Shown here piece after piece: positions 9,556 through 17,956 of a DNA stretch of 64,000 nucleotides. The DNA is from Nonomuraea sp. NEAU-A123 (lineage in GTDB: Bacteria > Actinomycetota > Actinomycetes > Streptosporangiales > Streptosporangiaceae). The notes below the pieces were generated by a model. The model saw only the letters and a program-made list of their open reading frames with translations, did no database searches and was not told the origin of the DNA. A program made the translations under genes and the position numbers. Every line of letters begins with the position of its first letter. Position 1 is the stretch's first letter. The DNA lies in NCBI RefSeq assembly GCF_018603905.1, contig NZ_JAHFZZ010000007.1, positions 310,001 through 374,000 of the forward strand, written 5' to 3'.

Positions 9556-10905
9556 GTGACAGTGAGCGAACGACGTGGATGGTGGCAGCTCGGGCTGGAT
9601 GTGCTGCGCCCTGAGCAGGCACCCGCCCGGCCCTCGCGCCGATCCCTTCTCGCCGACCTGCTGCTCGCGATCGTCCTGACCGCTGTCGCGGTGGCCGCGA
9701 CGGCGAGCACGACAGACGGTGGTCTCCACCGCCTCGACGTGCGACAACACTCCCTGATGGAGCCCTTGCAACTGCGGCCGACTCCGCAGCCACGAAGCGG
9801 CGAGGTCCGGCCCGACACTCTGGTGCGGCCGGTCAATCCCCCCGCCGGCGACTCGGCCGGTTCGGGCCCGCTTCCGCTCCTGGTGGTCCTGACCGCGTTG
9901 CCGTTGGCGGTGCGGCGGCTGTATCCGCTGATCACCTTCTGGGTGGTGCTGGTCGCGGCGGTGGCCACCTCCGACGACGCGACCTGGATCACCGTGCTGA
10001 CGTTCGCCATCGCCGCCTATGGCGCCGTGGCCTACAGCCGTCACCGGGCGCTGGCGATGGGCGGCCTCGTCCTCGCGACCGTCGTGGCCGGCGCGGCCTT
10101 CCAGGACTCCGTACCGCCGTTGCCGAGCTGGCTGGGCCCGTTCGTGGTGCTGCTGAGCGCTGGGGTCGCCGCGAGTTTCGGCCGGTTCTGGAGGCAGCGG
10201 CTCGACACCGGCCGACGCCGCTTCGCCGCACTGCAGCAGGCTCAGGAGGAGGCCATGCGCCGGGCCGTCGAGGTGGAGCGCTCCCGGATCGCCGGCGAAC
10301 TCCACGACGTCGTCACCCACAATGTGAACGTGATGGTGATCCAGGCCGGAGCGGCGCGCAAGGTCATGGACGCGGCCCCGGCCCAGTCGAAGCAGGCCAT
10401 GCTGGCGGTCGAAGCCAGCGGCCGGGCCGCCATGGCCGAACTCCGCCACGTCATGGGCCTGCTCGCCGGTCCGGAAAGCGCGCGGGCGGCGAGCAGCGCC
10501 GACGGGCTCGAACCACAACCGGGACTCGACCAGCTCGACTCCTTGATCAAACGGGTTCGCGAAGCCGGAGTACCGGTCAGCGTCGAGGTCTCTCCACCGC
10601 CCGGCCCGCTGCCGCCGGGGGTGGACCTGGCCGCGTACCGCGTCGTACAGGAGGCCTTGACCAACACGATCAAGCACGCGGCCGGCGCCGCGGCGTCCGT
10701 CACGATCGGCCACAGCGGCGACTGGCTGGAGATCGAGGTCACCGACACCGGCGGCCGGCAGGCGATGCGCGCCGGAGACGGCCAGGGCAGGGGCCTGATC
10801 GGGCTACGCGAGCGGCTCGCGCTCTACGGCGGCACCCTCCAGGCGGGACCCATGAGCGGCGGCGGCTACCAGATCAAGGCGAGGGTTCCATGGACCAGCA
10901 CGTGA
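9556..10905 (+). CDS. sensor histidine kinase (NarL-type system)
   Basis: Membrane histidine kinase, 449 residues. Several N-terminal transmembrane segments, then a coiled dimerisation region with the phospho-accepting His in RSRIAGELHDVVTHN (HisKA_3), and a C-terminal HATPase with the glycine box GRGLIGLRERL. It starts with GTG at 9556. The response regulator gene begins inside its last codons (16-bp overlap), so the pair is translationally coupled. The stimulus is unknown. It is divergent from the hydrolase/acylase genes, which are reasonable but unproven targets. Confidence 0.92.
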   Translation: MTVSERRGWWQLGLDVLRPEQAPARPSRRSLLADLLLAIVLTAVAVAATASTTDGGLHRLDVRQHSLMEPLQLRPTPQPRSGEVRPDTLVRPVNPPAGDSAGSGPLPLLVVLTALPLAVRRLYPLITFWVVLVAAVATSDDATWITVLTFAIAAYGAVAYSRHRALAMGGLVLATVVAGAAFQDSVPPLPSWLGPFVVLLSAGVAASFGRFWRQRLDTGRRRFAALQQAQEEAMRRAVEVERSRIAGELHDVVTHNVNVMVIQAGAARKVMDAAPAQSKQAMLAVEASGRAAMAELRHVMGLLAGPESARAASSADGLEPQPGLDQLDSLIKRVREAGVPVSVEVSPPPGPLPPGVDLAAYRVVQEALTNTIKHAAGAAASVTIGHSGDWLEIEVTDTGGRQAMRAGDGQGRGLIGLRERLALYGGTLQAGPMSGGGYQIKARVPWTST

Positions 10906-11606
10906 ACCGGCCACTGCGCGTGGTCATCGCCGACGACCAGGCGCTGGTACGCAGCGGGTTCGGCATGATCCTCGCCGCCGACGGCATCGAGGTGGCGGCC
11001 GAGGCGGCCAACGGTGCCGAAGCCGTCGCCGCCGTCCGGCGCACCCGACCCGACGTCGTGCTCATGGACATCCGGATGCCGGAGATGGACGGCCTCGAAG
11101 CCACCCGGCAGATCACGGCGAACGCCGCGGACGAGACCCGCGTCCTCATCCTGACCACCTACGACCTCGATCACTATGTCTATGCCGCGCTCACCATGGG
11201 GGCCAGCGCGTTCCTGCTCAAGGACGTCACGCCCGAGCACCTGGTAGCCGCGGTGCGCCTGGTCCGCGCGGGCGACGCCCTGCTCGCCCCGTCGATCACC
11301 CGCCGCCTGGTCGAACGGTTCGCCCGCCGCGACGAGGCCCGGGCGGCCGTTCACCGCGACCTGTCGGAGCTGACACCCCGGGAGCTGGAGGTGTTGCGCC
11401 TGCTCGCCACCGGACTGAGCAACGCCGAACTCGCCGAACGCCTGAGCCTCAGCCCGACGACGGTGAAGACCCACGTCGCGCGCATCCTGTCCAAACTCGG
11501 CCTCAGGGACCGGGTTCAGGCGGTCGTGCTCGCGTACGAAACCGGGTTGATCACTCCGGGCTCACCCACCGACCCGCCGCCAGGGAGTGCGCGGGGGCCG
11601 TTGTAG
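10890..11606 (+). CDS. LuxR/NarL-family response regulator
   Basis: Response regulator of 238 residues: receiver domain with the acidic pocket VIADDQ near the N-terminus and the phosphoacceptor Asp in VVLMDIRMPEMDG, followed by a LuxR-type HTH (LTPRELEVLRLLATGLSNAE... TTVKTHVARILSKL). It is the cognate partner of the kinase whose 3' end it overlaps. It acts as a DNA-binding transcription factor; targets unknown. Its stop lies four bases from the convergent DUF397 gene. Confidence 0.94.
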   Translation: MDQHVNRPLRVVIADDQALVRSGFGMILAADGIEVAAEAANGAEAVAAVRRTRPDVVLMDIRMPEMDGLEATRQITANAADETRVLILTTYDLDHYVYAALTMGASAFLLKDVTPEHLVAAVRLVRAGDALLAPSITRRLVERFARRDEARAAVHRDLSELTPRELEVLRLLATGLSNAELAERLSLSPTTVKTHVARILSKLGLRDRVQAVVLAYETGLITPGSPTDPPPGSARGPL

Positions 11607-11609
11607 CCA

Positions 11610-11876
11610 TCAAACGCCGTGCAATTCCTCAACCATGATCGACGAATCGAACTGCCCGCCCCGCACTCCGTCCAGGAAAGCGTCCCATTCCGAGATCGTG
11701 AACACCTGCGGCTCACGATCCCGATTCTTGGTGTCACGAACGAGAACGACGAACTCCTCGCCGGCCTTGTTGGCGACCCCTGCGTCACAGCCACGCATGA
11801 CAGCGACCTCGACGCAGTCGCCGCCGTTGTTGCCGCTCCGAGTGCTCTTGCGCCAGATTGCGGCGGTTAGGTCCAC
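11610..11876 (-). CDS. DUF397 domain-containing small protein
   Basis: Small acidic protein of 88 residues with the DUF397 signature: W-R-K-S-x-R-S near the start, GGDCVEVA in the middle and ISEWDAFLDGVRGG near the end. I choose GTG 11876, which gives MDLTAAIWRKS as in the family and has GAGGGAAGGG six bases upstream; the longer frame starts inside that ribosome site. It follows the XRE regulator gene by 27 bp on the same strand. In Streptomyces such proteins are partners or antagonists of the adjacent Scr1/WhiJ-like regulators (family knowledge). Confidence 0.9.
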   Translation of the reverse strand: MDLTAAIWRKSTRSGNNGGDCVEVAVMRGCDAGVANKAGEEFVVLVRDTKNRDREPQVFTISEWDAFLDGVRGGQFDSSIMVEELHGV

Positions 11877-11903
11877 GATGGGCCCTTCCCTCACTGCCGG
11901 TCA

Positions 11904-12764
11904 TCACGTCAACTCTGCCCGCACTGCGCGGAGCTCGGCGATCGTCTCTCCAGGACCGAGCGCTCGAGCGCGTAGATCATCGAGCATCAGCCTGTACCGC
12001 TCCACTTCGTGCGTCTTCTGCAGGTAGATACCCCCGATTTGTTGCTCTAGATACACCTTGTCGGGATCATCGGGCGCCGGAAACTTCAAGAGGTTGAACG
12101 AGCCGTGCATGGCGCTGTGCTCACCGCTCTTGAAGGGAAGGACTTGAAGGGTCACGTTACGGAGTTGGGCAATCTTGATCAGATGCTCGACCTGTTCACG
12201 CATGACAGCGGGCCCACCTACGGTGCGCCGGATAACGGCCTCGTTCAGCACAAGCCAGACATTGAGCGGGCTCTTCTCTGTGAGTCGGGCTTGGCGGTTC
12301 ACTCGAACCTGGACCTGGCTATCGATCTCGACGTCGGAGTCAGGCTCGGGCGCGGTGGACATGATCGATCGCACGTAGCCCTCGGTCTGCAGGATCCCGG
12401 GAACGAGTTCCGACTGGTAGCCGAAGACATGTGAGGCAGAAGCCTCCAGCACCACATAGACCTGGAACCACTCCGGAATCGCCCCCGAGTACTGATGCCA
12501 CCAGTCAGGCTCGCCCGCGAGGCGACCAAGCTCGGCGATCACCTCCGCTTGCTTCTCCTCAGTCCCATAAAGCTTGAGGAGGCGCTTAACATCGCGCTGC
12601 AGGACGCGGCTTTTGTCGTTCTCGATCCGATATAGCTTGCTTTCCGCCCAGCCCATCTCTTCGGCTACGGCCTCTTGACTCATTCCCGCATTGTCACGCT
12701 GAGTCCGAAGCTCCCTGGCCAGACGCGTACTGGCAACGGTGGGGATGTGCTTGCCTCGCGCCAC
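11904..12764 (-). CDS. XRE-family regulator with DUF5753 (Scr1/WhiJ-like)
   Basis: Transcription factor of 286 residues. An N-terminal Cro/CI HTH (LRTQRDNAGMSQEAVAEEMG) is followed by the DUF5753 domain, recognisable by the E-x-x-A-x-x-V-x-x-Y-Q-x-x-L-V-P-G-x-L-Q-T-x-x-Y pattern around residue 100 and the VLPF...HSAMHGSF segment. The start is the GTG at 12764 with AAAGGAC six bases upstream; the longer frame would overlap the divergent gene. It forms an operon with the DUF397 gene and faces an RsbW-like ATPase gene: a module that modulates development or antibiotic production in Streptomyces. DNA target unknown. Confidence 0.92.
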   Translation of the reverse strand: MARGKHIPTVASTRLARELRTQRDNAGMSQEAVAEEMGWAESKLYRIENDKSRVLQRDVKRLLKLYGTEEKQAEVIAELGRLAGEPDWWHQYSGAIPEWFQVYVVLEASASHVFGYQSELVPGILQTEGYVRSIMSTAPEPDSDVEIDSQVQVRVNRQARLTEKSPLNVWLVLNEAVIRRTVGGPAVMREQVEHLIKIAQLRNVTLQVLPFKSGEHSAMHGSFNLLKFPAPDDPDKVYLEQQIGGIYLQKTHEVERYRLMLDDLRARALGPGETIAELRAVRAELT

Positions 12765-12846
12765 CCATACGTCCTTTGTCGCAATTAGGCGGAATCGTCC
12801 TGCCCGCCAAAGGGAGATAGCCCGAAATCCGCAGAAAGGGCCTTGC

Positions 12847-13305
12847 ATGCCGTATTACGAACACGAACAGCAACGAAGCGGGCAGTTCCTGGGCGAGATC
12901 GTGTTGCCGGGAGTGGAGCGTTCGGTGTCGCTTGCTCGTCGGTGTATCGCGGAGATCCTGACGGCCGCAGGGCACGTGGACACCGACGATGTGCGGCTGG
13001 TGGTCAGCGAGCTGACCACGAACGCCGTGGCGCACACCGCGTCCGGCCACCCTGGTGGCGTGGTCACCTTGAACATCGCCACCGTCGATGCCGCGACGCT
13101 CTGCATCGAGGTGATCGACGAGGGCGCGACGACGGTCCCGGAGGTGCGAGAGGCCGAGGTCGGTGAGTGCGGCGGGCGCGGGTTGTGGCTGGTCGAGGCG
13201 TTCGCGACTCGGTGGGGCGTACGAGATGGGGGCTCGGGGCAGCAGGTGGTGTGGGTGGAGATGTCGGCCAAAGACGGAGCTTCGATGGGGACGGTCAGCG
13301 AATAA
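12847..13305 (+). CDS. RsbW-like ATP-binding protein (HATPase_c_2)
   Basis: Protein of 152 residues with the anti-sigma-factor kinase ATPase fold: N-box VVSELTTNAVAH, G1 box EVIDEGA, G2 box GGRGLWLVEAF. Such proteins (SpoIIAB/RsbW relatives) may phosphorylate anti-anti-sigma factors or simply bind partners. The ATG at 12847 has GAAAGGG upstream. It is divergent from the XRE regulator across an 82-bp region that must hold both promoters. Its 3' end overlaps the convergent methyltransferase gene by 11 bases. Confidence 0.88.
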   Translation: MPYYEHEQQRSGQFLGEIVLPGVERSVSLARRCIAEILTAAGHVDTDDVRLVVSELTTNAVAHTASGHPGGVVTLNIATVDAATLCIEVIDEGATTVPEVREAEVGECGGRGLWLVEAFATRWGVRDGGSGQQVVWVEMSAKDGASMGTVSE

Positions 13306-14443
13306 CGCCCTTCCAGGTGCCCCGCCATACGCGAATGACCCCGCTGGGCGTGATGGAGACGCGAGCGCCGTACAACGGCAGTGACCCGCTGGCCAGCCAA
13401 TGGAACCGAATATCGTCGAAGATGTCCCACAACCTGCGAGGCCCCGCCTGATGCACGGTCGGACAGTCCATCCCCTGCGCACTGGCCCGAGCCCACGACC
13501 CGTCCTCGTGCAGAAGCCAGGCCGTCCGACGACCATCCTCCCCCTGTTCGTACCGGTCCTCGACCCCCGGGGCCATGACCTCCAGCATTGACCGCAACTC
13601 CCACCCGGCTCCGACGTCGACGACGGGATACCGCCCCTGCCCGACGTCCTCGCCGGACTGATCCCGGATCGCCTCGTACATGTCGGCAAGCCCCGACCCG
13701 TACGCTCCGCTCCCGGAACGGGTGGGCATGAACATCGCCCAATCACGCTCGATCTGCCCGCGCGCCCAACCGTCGTCGGTCTTGTTCGCCGTAACGATCA
13801 GCGAGGTGTTGGCGATGCAGGTGACCAGCCGCCCTCCGGGGCGCAGGGCTTCCAGCCAACTCGCGGGTATCGGCCGTACCGCGACCATCGACACGATCCG
13901 GTCGTACCGGCCGGGCAGCGGGCCGTTCCCATCGCAGGTGACGACCTTGGGGTGCAGACCGACGCGATCGAGCCGCTCGGCGGCGGCCTCGGTCAGATAG
14001 AGGTCTACGTCGATGCTGGTGACGTGCGCATCGCCCAGCGACCGAGACAGCAGCGCGGCACTGTAGCCCGAGCCCGTAGCCAGGTCGAGCACGTCCGCGC
14101 CGTCGTAGATCTCCCCGTGCCGCAGCATACGAACAACCAGACCAGGCAGTGTGGAGCTGGAGGTCGGCCGCCCGGCGAGGACCTGTCCGGGGGTGGCATG
14201 ATCGGCGTGCACGCCCGCCACCTGCGTGATCAGACTCTCGTCACGGTAGCCCGTCGCCAGCCACTCCTGCTCGTCAGCAAGCCCGTCGCGTAGTTGCCAC
14301 GTGCCGAACGAGGCGCCAGTTGGGGTATCCCACCACCGGGGAACGAACAGGTGGCGGGGAGTGGTCGTGACGGGCTCGCGCCACCGTGACCCACGCGAAG
14401 TCACGCTGGCGGCGAGCCGAGCGGCGTGTTCGTGCCAGGTCAC
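13295..14443 (-). CDS. protein-L-isoaspartate methyltransferase-like protein (peptide-maturase type)
   Basis: SAM-dependent methyltransferase of 382 residues. The N-terminal half carries the isoaspartyl methyltransferase hallmarks PRHLFVP (about 30-36), SSSTLPGLV and motif I VLDLATGSGYS (about 118-128). The long C-terminal part is typical of the actinobacterial subgroup found beside peptide-maturation genes (ATP-grasp or FxLD-type systems), not of plain repair enzymes. The GTG at 14443 has GAGGA eight bases upstream. Upstream on the same strand are a small Cys-rich frame and a truncated radical SAM gene, so this may be the surviving enzyme of a peptide-modifying locus (inference). GC content here is lower than in flanking housekeeping genes. 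Confidence 0.8.
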   Translation of the reverse strand: MTWHEHAARLAASVTSRGSRWREPVTTTPRHLFVPRWWDTPTGASFGTWQLRDGLADEQEWLATGYRDESLITQVAGVHADHATPGQVLAGRPTSSSTLPGLVVRMLRHGEIYDGADVLDLATGSGYSAALLSRSLGDAHVTSIDVDLYLTEAAAERLDRVGLHPKVVTCDGNGPLPGRYDRIVSMVAVRPIPASWLEALRPGGRLVTCIANTSLIVTANKTDDGWARGQIERDWAMFMPTRSGSGAYGSGLADMYEAIRDQSGEDVGQGRYPVVDVGAGWELRSMLEVMAPGVEDRYEQGEDGRRTAWLLHEDGSWARASAQGMDCPTVHQAGPRRLWDIFDDIRFHWLASGSLPLYGARVSITPSGVIRVWRGTWKGVIR

Positions 14444-14454
14444 TGATGGAGTCC

Positions 14455-14556
14455 TCAGGAGTCGGGATCGCAGTACGAAGGATCACATACCTCGGTCTCC
14501 GCGGGTGCGCAGTCTGATCCGTCTCCTGTGCCCGGTTTGCACTCGGGATTGCACAT
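14455..14556 (-). other. 33-codon Cys-rich open frame (radical SAM tail remnant or small peptide)
   Basis: An ATG at 14556 opens 33 codons ending at 14455, rich in Cys (five) with C-x-P-x-C / C-D-P-S-Y-C spacing. It starts 10 bases after the stop of the radical SAM fragment and ends 11 bases before the methyltransferase GTG. It has no convincing Shine-Dalgarno and no leader-like region, and the same frame stays open upstream into the radical SAM fragment. I therefore favour it being the displaced Cys-rich C-terminal tail of that radical SAM gene after an internal deletion with frame change. A short modified peptide is the alternative. Confidence 0.35.
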
Positions 14557-14566
14557 GTTAGTGAGG

Positions 14567-14800
14567 CTACGGGCTGCCGGGATCGTTGAACTGAATCTGG
14601 GGAATGCCAAGCGCGACACCCTGATCAATGACCGAAATCCAATCGTCGTTGATCATCGTGCCAGGTGTCCCCGCGGGACCCGAATCGGCGTAGCAGTGGA
14701 CGCATTGAAGGGCGCACCTGCCGGTCAGCTCAAGTTCTAGGGTGCTTATGATCATCCCGCTATGGGACGTCCCCACGGGATCTGGGTGGGGGTTGCTCAT
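14567..14800 (-). pseudogene. radical SAM protein, N-terminal fragment
   Basis: A 77-codon frame starting at ATG 14800 with a good ribosome site (GAGAGGAG). It encodes the beginning of a radical SAM enzyme: STLELELTGRCALQCVHCY contains the 4Fe-4S CxxxCxxC motif, followed by ADSGPAGTPGTMINDDW typical of actinobacterial SPASM-type maturases. The frame stops just after GIPQIQF, where intact relatives continue into the GGEP motif and about 250-300 more residues. The core barrel is missing, so it cannot be a working enzyme. A Cys-rich frame directly downstream may be its C-terminal tail. Confidence 0.75.
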
Positions 14801-14920
14801 CAGCGATCGACTCCTCTCGAAGCGGCCCGTCGATACGCACACGGTAAGTGAGACCACGCTCCGTGACGGCGCTTTTCGAGAGTTGTCGAACGATCATCTG
14901 CAGCGCCCAGGATGCCGAAA

Positions 14921-14964
14921 GGCCCGCGAACTCCGGGACGAGAACTTCCCGAAGCTCGCGGGCC
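14921..14964 (-). terminator. long hairpin downstream of the L,D-transpeptidase gene
   Basis: Perfect 9-bp arms GGCCCGCGA (14921-14929) and TCGCGGGCC (14956-14964) enclose a second pairing CGGGA/TCCCG. It lies 15 bases beyond the stop of the transpeptidase gene on the minus strand and fits an intrinsic-type terminator, although no clear U-tract follows. Confidence 0.6.
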
Positions 14965-14979
14965 TGTTGCCGGCGAAAG

Positions 14980-15807
14980 CTAGCGTCGCACGTGCACCGG
15001 TACGCCCTTGCCGAGCAGTCCGGGCAGCTCGACCGCCACGTTCATCGGCATCCGTACGCACCCGTGAGACGCCGGGTACAGCGGCACCGACAGCGCACCG
15101 TGGAACGCGATGCCGCCGTTGAAGAAGATCGGGTTGTACAGCTGGCCCAGGTACGACCGGTGCCAGCCCTTCGCGCGCCACGTCGTCTTGAAGTCGCCCG
15201 TGGGCGTGCTGGCCGAGCCGCAGAAGCGCTGGGTCTTGCCCTGCCACGTCGCCGTCTCGCAGTAGGGGACGCCGCTGCCGGACGAGATGTGGGTGATCAG
15301 CTTCACCTGGCCGCCGACGTACAGGACCATGATCTGCTTGGTCAGGTTGACCTCGGCGCGGGTCGGCCGGCCGTTCTTGACCAGGACCTTGGGGGTCCTG
15401 GGGTTCTCCAGCGCGGTCCATGTGCGCTTGGCGATCGTGCTGGTCGGCCTGATGCCGTTGACCTTCTGGAACGCCCATACGGCCGTCAGCGTCGATCCGC
15501 CGTACCGGCCGTCTGCCTTGCCCGGACGGTAACCGAGCTCTCTGAGCCGGTTCTGCAGCCACATGACCGCTTCGCCCTTGGCACCCAGCTTGAGCTGTTT
15601 CTTCGGCGCGGCGACCGCGCTCGGTCCCGCTGCGGCGCCCGCGGGAGGCGTCGCACTGGGCGAGGCCGCGGTCGGTGTTGTCGTGATGGAAGTGATGGCG
15701 GGCGCGGCGGCCAGCCGCACCTGGGTCGCGGACGTGCCGCACCCCGTCAGGAGTACTGCACCAACCGTCAAGAGAGCAGCCACGCCGGGTAGCCGTCGGT
15801 CCCCCAC
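14980..15807 (-). CDS. L,D-transpeptidase lipoprotein with peptidoglycan-binding domain
   Basis: Cell-wall enzyme of 275 residues. Signal peptide with lipobox VLLTGC (Cys23), a Pro/Ala/Thr linker, a PG_binding_1 domain (LKLGAKGEAVMWLQNRLRELG to about residue 135) and a C-terminal YkuD catalytic domain. The YkuD signature is intact: His in IAFHGALSVP and Ser-His-Gly-Cys in ASHGCVRMP. It would form 3-3 crosslinks in peptidoglycan outside the membrane. It starts with GTG 15807 after GAGAGGTGG. A strong hairpin follows the stop. Confidence 0.93.
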   Translation of the reverse strand: MGDRRLPGVAALLTVGAVLLTGCGTSATQVRLAAAPAITSITTTPTAASPSATPPAGAAAGPSAVAAPKKQLKLGAKGEAVMWLQNRLRELGYRPGKADGRYGGSTLTAVWAFQKVNGIRPTSTIAKRTWTALENPRTPKVLVKNGRPTRAEVNLTKQIMVLYVGGQVKLITHISSGSGVPYCETATWQGKTQRFCGSASTPTGDFKTTWRAKGWHRSYLGQLYNPIFFNGGIAFHGALSVPLYPASHGCVRMPMNVAVELPGLLGKGVPVHVRR

Positions 15808-15905
15808 CCCGTACCACCTCTCATACCATGAACATTCGAATCAAAGGACCCTACACCACCACCATGTCCAGGTAATGCAATGGTCAATCTGTTTAGAGTG
15901 TGCCC

Positions 15906-16382
15906 ATGTCTGAGAAGTTGCCGGCTAACGCCGTTCTGGTGGAAACCGCCCTCCGCGCGCTGGGCGCCAAGGGAGAGATCATCGTCTTGCCGGAAAAAGC
16001 GCCCACTGCGGCCACCGCCGCCGCGCAGGTCGGCTGCGAGGTCGGCGCCATCGCCAACAGCCTCATCTTCGACGCGGACGGCGCGCCGCTCCTCGTGCTG
16101 ACCAGCGGTGCGCACCGCGTCGACGTCGAGTTGATCGCCCGCACGGCGGGGGTTCATAAAGTACGGCGGGCGACGCCGGAGTTCGTCAGGGCGGCGACGG
16201 GCCAGCCGATCGGCGGCGTCGCGCCCGTGGGGCATCCGGCCCCGGTGCGGACCCTGGTGGACAACTGGCTGGACAAGCACGAGGTCGTATGGGCGGCGGG
16301 CGGGCACCCGCTCACTGTCTTTCCCACCACATTCGATGAGCTGGTGCGGATCACCGGTGGTACCGCCGTCGACGTCGAGTAG
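15906..16382 (+). CDS. YbaK/EbsC family aminoacyl-tRNA deacylase
   Basis: Single-domain protein of 158 residues of the YbaK/ProX family, which hydrolyses mischarged aminoacyl-tRNAs (for example Cys- or Ala-tRNAPro) in trans. The characteristic VGCEVGAIANSLIF block, a Lys in AGVHKVRRA and the GGVAPVGHP motif are present. I use ATG 15906; a GTG two codons earlier is possible. A GNAT gene follows 10 bases after its stop, so they are probably cotranscribed. Confidence 0.88.
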   Translation: MSEKLPANAVLVETALRALGAKGEIIVLPEKAPTAATAAAQVGCEVGAIANSLIFDADGAPLLVLTSGAHRVDVELIARTAGVHKVRRATPEFVRAATGQPIGGVAPVGHPAPVRTLVDNWLDKHEVVWAAGGHPLTVFPTTFDELVRITGGTAVDVE

Positions 16383-16392
16383 TGTGCGACGC

Positions 16393-17112
16393 GTGATCGA
16401 GTTTCGCGGGGCGGGTCAGGCGGAGTTCACCGAACGCCTGGACACGGTGATCGACATCTATATCGCCGCCATGCGCCCGCCCACGGACCAGATCACCGGC
16501 CGCAAGGCCATCATGCGAAATCACGGCACATATCCCTATTTCCAGTGCTACTTCGCTGAGTTGCGTGGGGGCCCGGAGACTCCGGACGCGCCTTCGGCCT
16601 TCGCCGAGGTTCCGGGCGAGGTTCCGACGCTGAGCGAACGCAGGCGGTGGTTCACCGCCTCGACGCCGGACACCCCACCGAACAGCGGGATGGACGCAGC
16701 GCGGGGCGCCGCTGGAACGCGACACCCCGGCGGCGCGACCGGCCCGAAGATCGTCGGCTTCGCCTACGGCTTCCGGGGCGCCCCGGGCCAGTGGTGGCAC
16801 GACGTCGTGTTCCGCGCGCTGGAGAGCCGCGCGGGCAGGGAGGCCGCCGAAGCCTGGCTGGGCAACGCGTTCGAACTGGCCGAGATCCACATGCACCCCG
16901 ACTACCAGGGCAAGGGCATCGGCCGGGCCATGATCACCACGCTGTGCGCGGGCCGCCCCGAGCGTTCGGCGGTCCTGTCCACGCACGACCGTCCCACCAT
17001 GGCCCGCCACCTGTACGCCAGCATGGGCTTCACCGATCTGCTGAGCCCGTTCCTGTTTCCTGGCGGTTACGAGCAGTACGCGATCTTGGGCAGCCGTCTC
17101 CCTCTGACCTGA
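16393..17112 (+). CDS. GNAT family N-acetyltransferase
   Basis: Acetyltransferase of about 239 residues. The acetyl-CoA-binding motif A is visible as IHMHPDYQGKGIGRAMITTL near residue 175, followed by STHDRPTMARHLYASMGF. A hydrophilic insert around residues 80-115 makes it longer than a minimal GNAT domain. The start is probably GTG 16393; GTG 16384 is in frame too, and neither has a clear ribosome site. It lies directly after the YbaK-like gene. Substrate unknown. Confidence 0.82.
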   Translation: MIEFRGAGQAEFTERLDTVIDIYIAAMRPPTDQITGRKAIMRNHGTYPYFQCYFAELRGGPETPDAPSAFAEVPGEVPTLSERRRWFTASTPDTPPNSGMDAARGAAGTRHPGGATGPKIVGFAYGFRGAPGQWWHDVVFRALESRAGREAAEAWLGNAFELAEIHMHPDYQGKGIGRAMITTLCAGRPERSAVLSTHDRPTMARHLYASMGFTDLLSPFLFPGGYEQYAILGSRLPLT

Positions 17113-17334
17113 TCCATGATCAGGCCGACCGGCCAAGAACAGTCGTGGCTGTTGCCGGGTCGATCGCCAGGCCCGGCAACCGTCATGCCTGCGTGGCCGA
17201 ATTTAGACAAACTCCAGCGGTCTGCATGCGGACGTCAGCCGGCTGAAAGCGCATTACAGGCGGCCCGCCTATCAATGGTGATGCAAGCCCCTCAACGGGC
17301 CCGCACGGTTCACGCCATCACCTAGGAGATCCCG

Positions 17335-17778
17335 ATGAACCGCACCATCCGCAGCCTGCTCGGAGTCACCGCCACCGCCGGCCTTCTCGCCCTGGGCGTC
17401 CCAGCCCTCGGCGCCGCCGCGAACGCGTCGACCACATCCACCGCGGGCATCACCAGCGCGACCTTCGACGGTCTCCGGCAGGCCCAGCCCTTCCTGTTCA
17501 CTTACACCTTCAACGGCCATCTCAAGGTCGCCGGCGGCAATTTCACCGTCAACCGCCGTGTCTACCTGGCCGTCAAGTTCACCACCGGCCGGGTGGCGTT
17601 CGCCAAGTGGGAGATCGCTCGGCCGCACCCCATCACCCCCGGCGGGGCCATCTATGTGGAGACGACGATCGCCGCTCCCTGCTCCGGGTTCAAGAACGGC
17701 TACGCTCGCGCGTACGACGAGGCCACCAAGACGTGGTCTCCTCAGCTGCCGGTGGAAATCTGCCAGCGGATCGACTGA
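17335..17778 (+). CDS. secreted hypothetical protein
   Basis: Protein of 147 residues with a clear Sec signal peptide (MNRTIRSLL, hydrophobic core, cleavage near ANAS). The mature part of about 115 residues contains two Cys, in APCSGF and EICQ, that may form a disulfide. No family recognised. ATG 17335 has AGGAGA upstream. It stands alone in a 0.8-kb interval between the GNAT gene and metF; 17113-17334 holds its promoter region and nothing else I can name. Confidence 0.8.
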   Translation: MNRTIRSLLGVTATAGLLALGVPALGAAANASTTSTAGITSATFDGLRQAQPFLFTYTFNGHLKVAGGNFTVNRRVYLAVKFTTGRVAFAKWEIARPHPITPGGAIYVETTIAAPCSGFKNGYARAYDEATKTWSPQLPVEICQRID

Positions 17779-17879
17779 TCCCCTGGAACGACCGGGGCAG
17801 CGCGCAGACCACTTAGACGGTCAACAAGGCGCACGTCACGGCGGCCGGCCGGGGAACCTCGTAACCGTTCCCCTGGACA

Positions 17880-17908
17880 GGCCCCAGCCCCGGTCGGCGG
17901 TTGGGGCC
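17880..17908. terminator. hairpin between convergent genes
   Basis: Arms GGCCCCA (17880-17886) and TGGGGCC (17902-17908), extendable by further GC pairs with one mismatch. It lies between the 3' ends of the secreted protein gene and metF and may terminate either transcript. Confidence 0.45.
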
Positions 17909-17956
17909 CACCGGGCTTAGCCGTACAGAAAACTGCTTTTCATGGGAAAGCCGGCG

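Noticed and set aside
12765-12848. Longer start for the XRE regulator
   Set aside because: It would overlap the divergent ATPase gene start; GTG 12764 has a proper ribosome site.
14760-14897. 45-codon minus-strand frame upstream of the radical SAM fragment, a possible peptide precursor
   Set aside because: No ribosome site, overlaps the radical SAM start and has no leader/core character; not enough to call.
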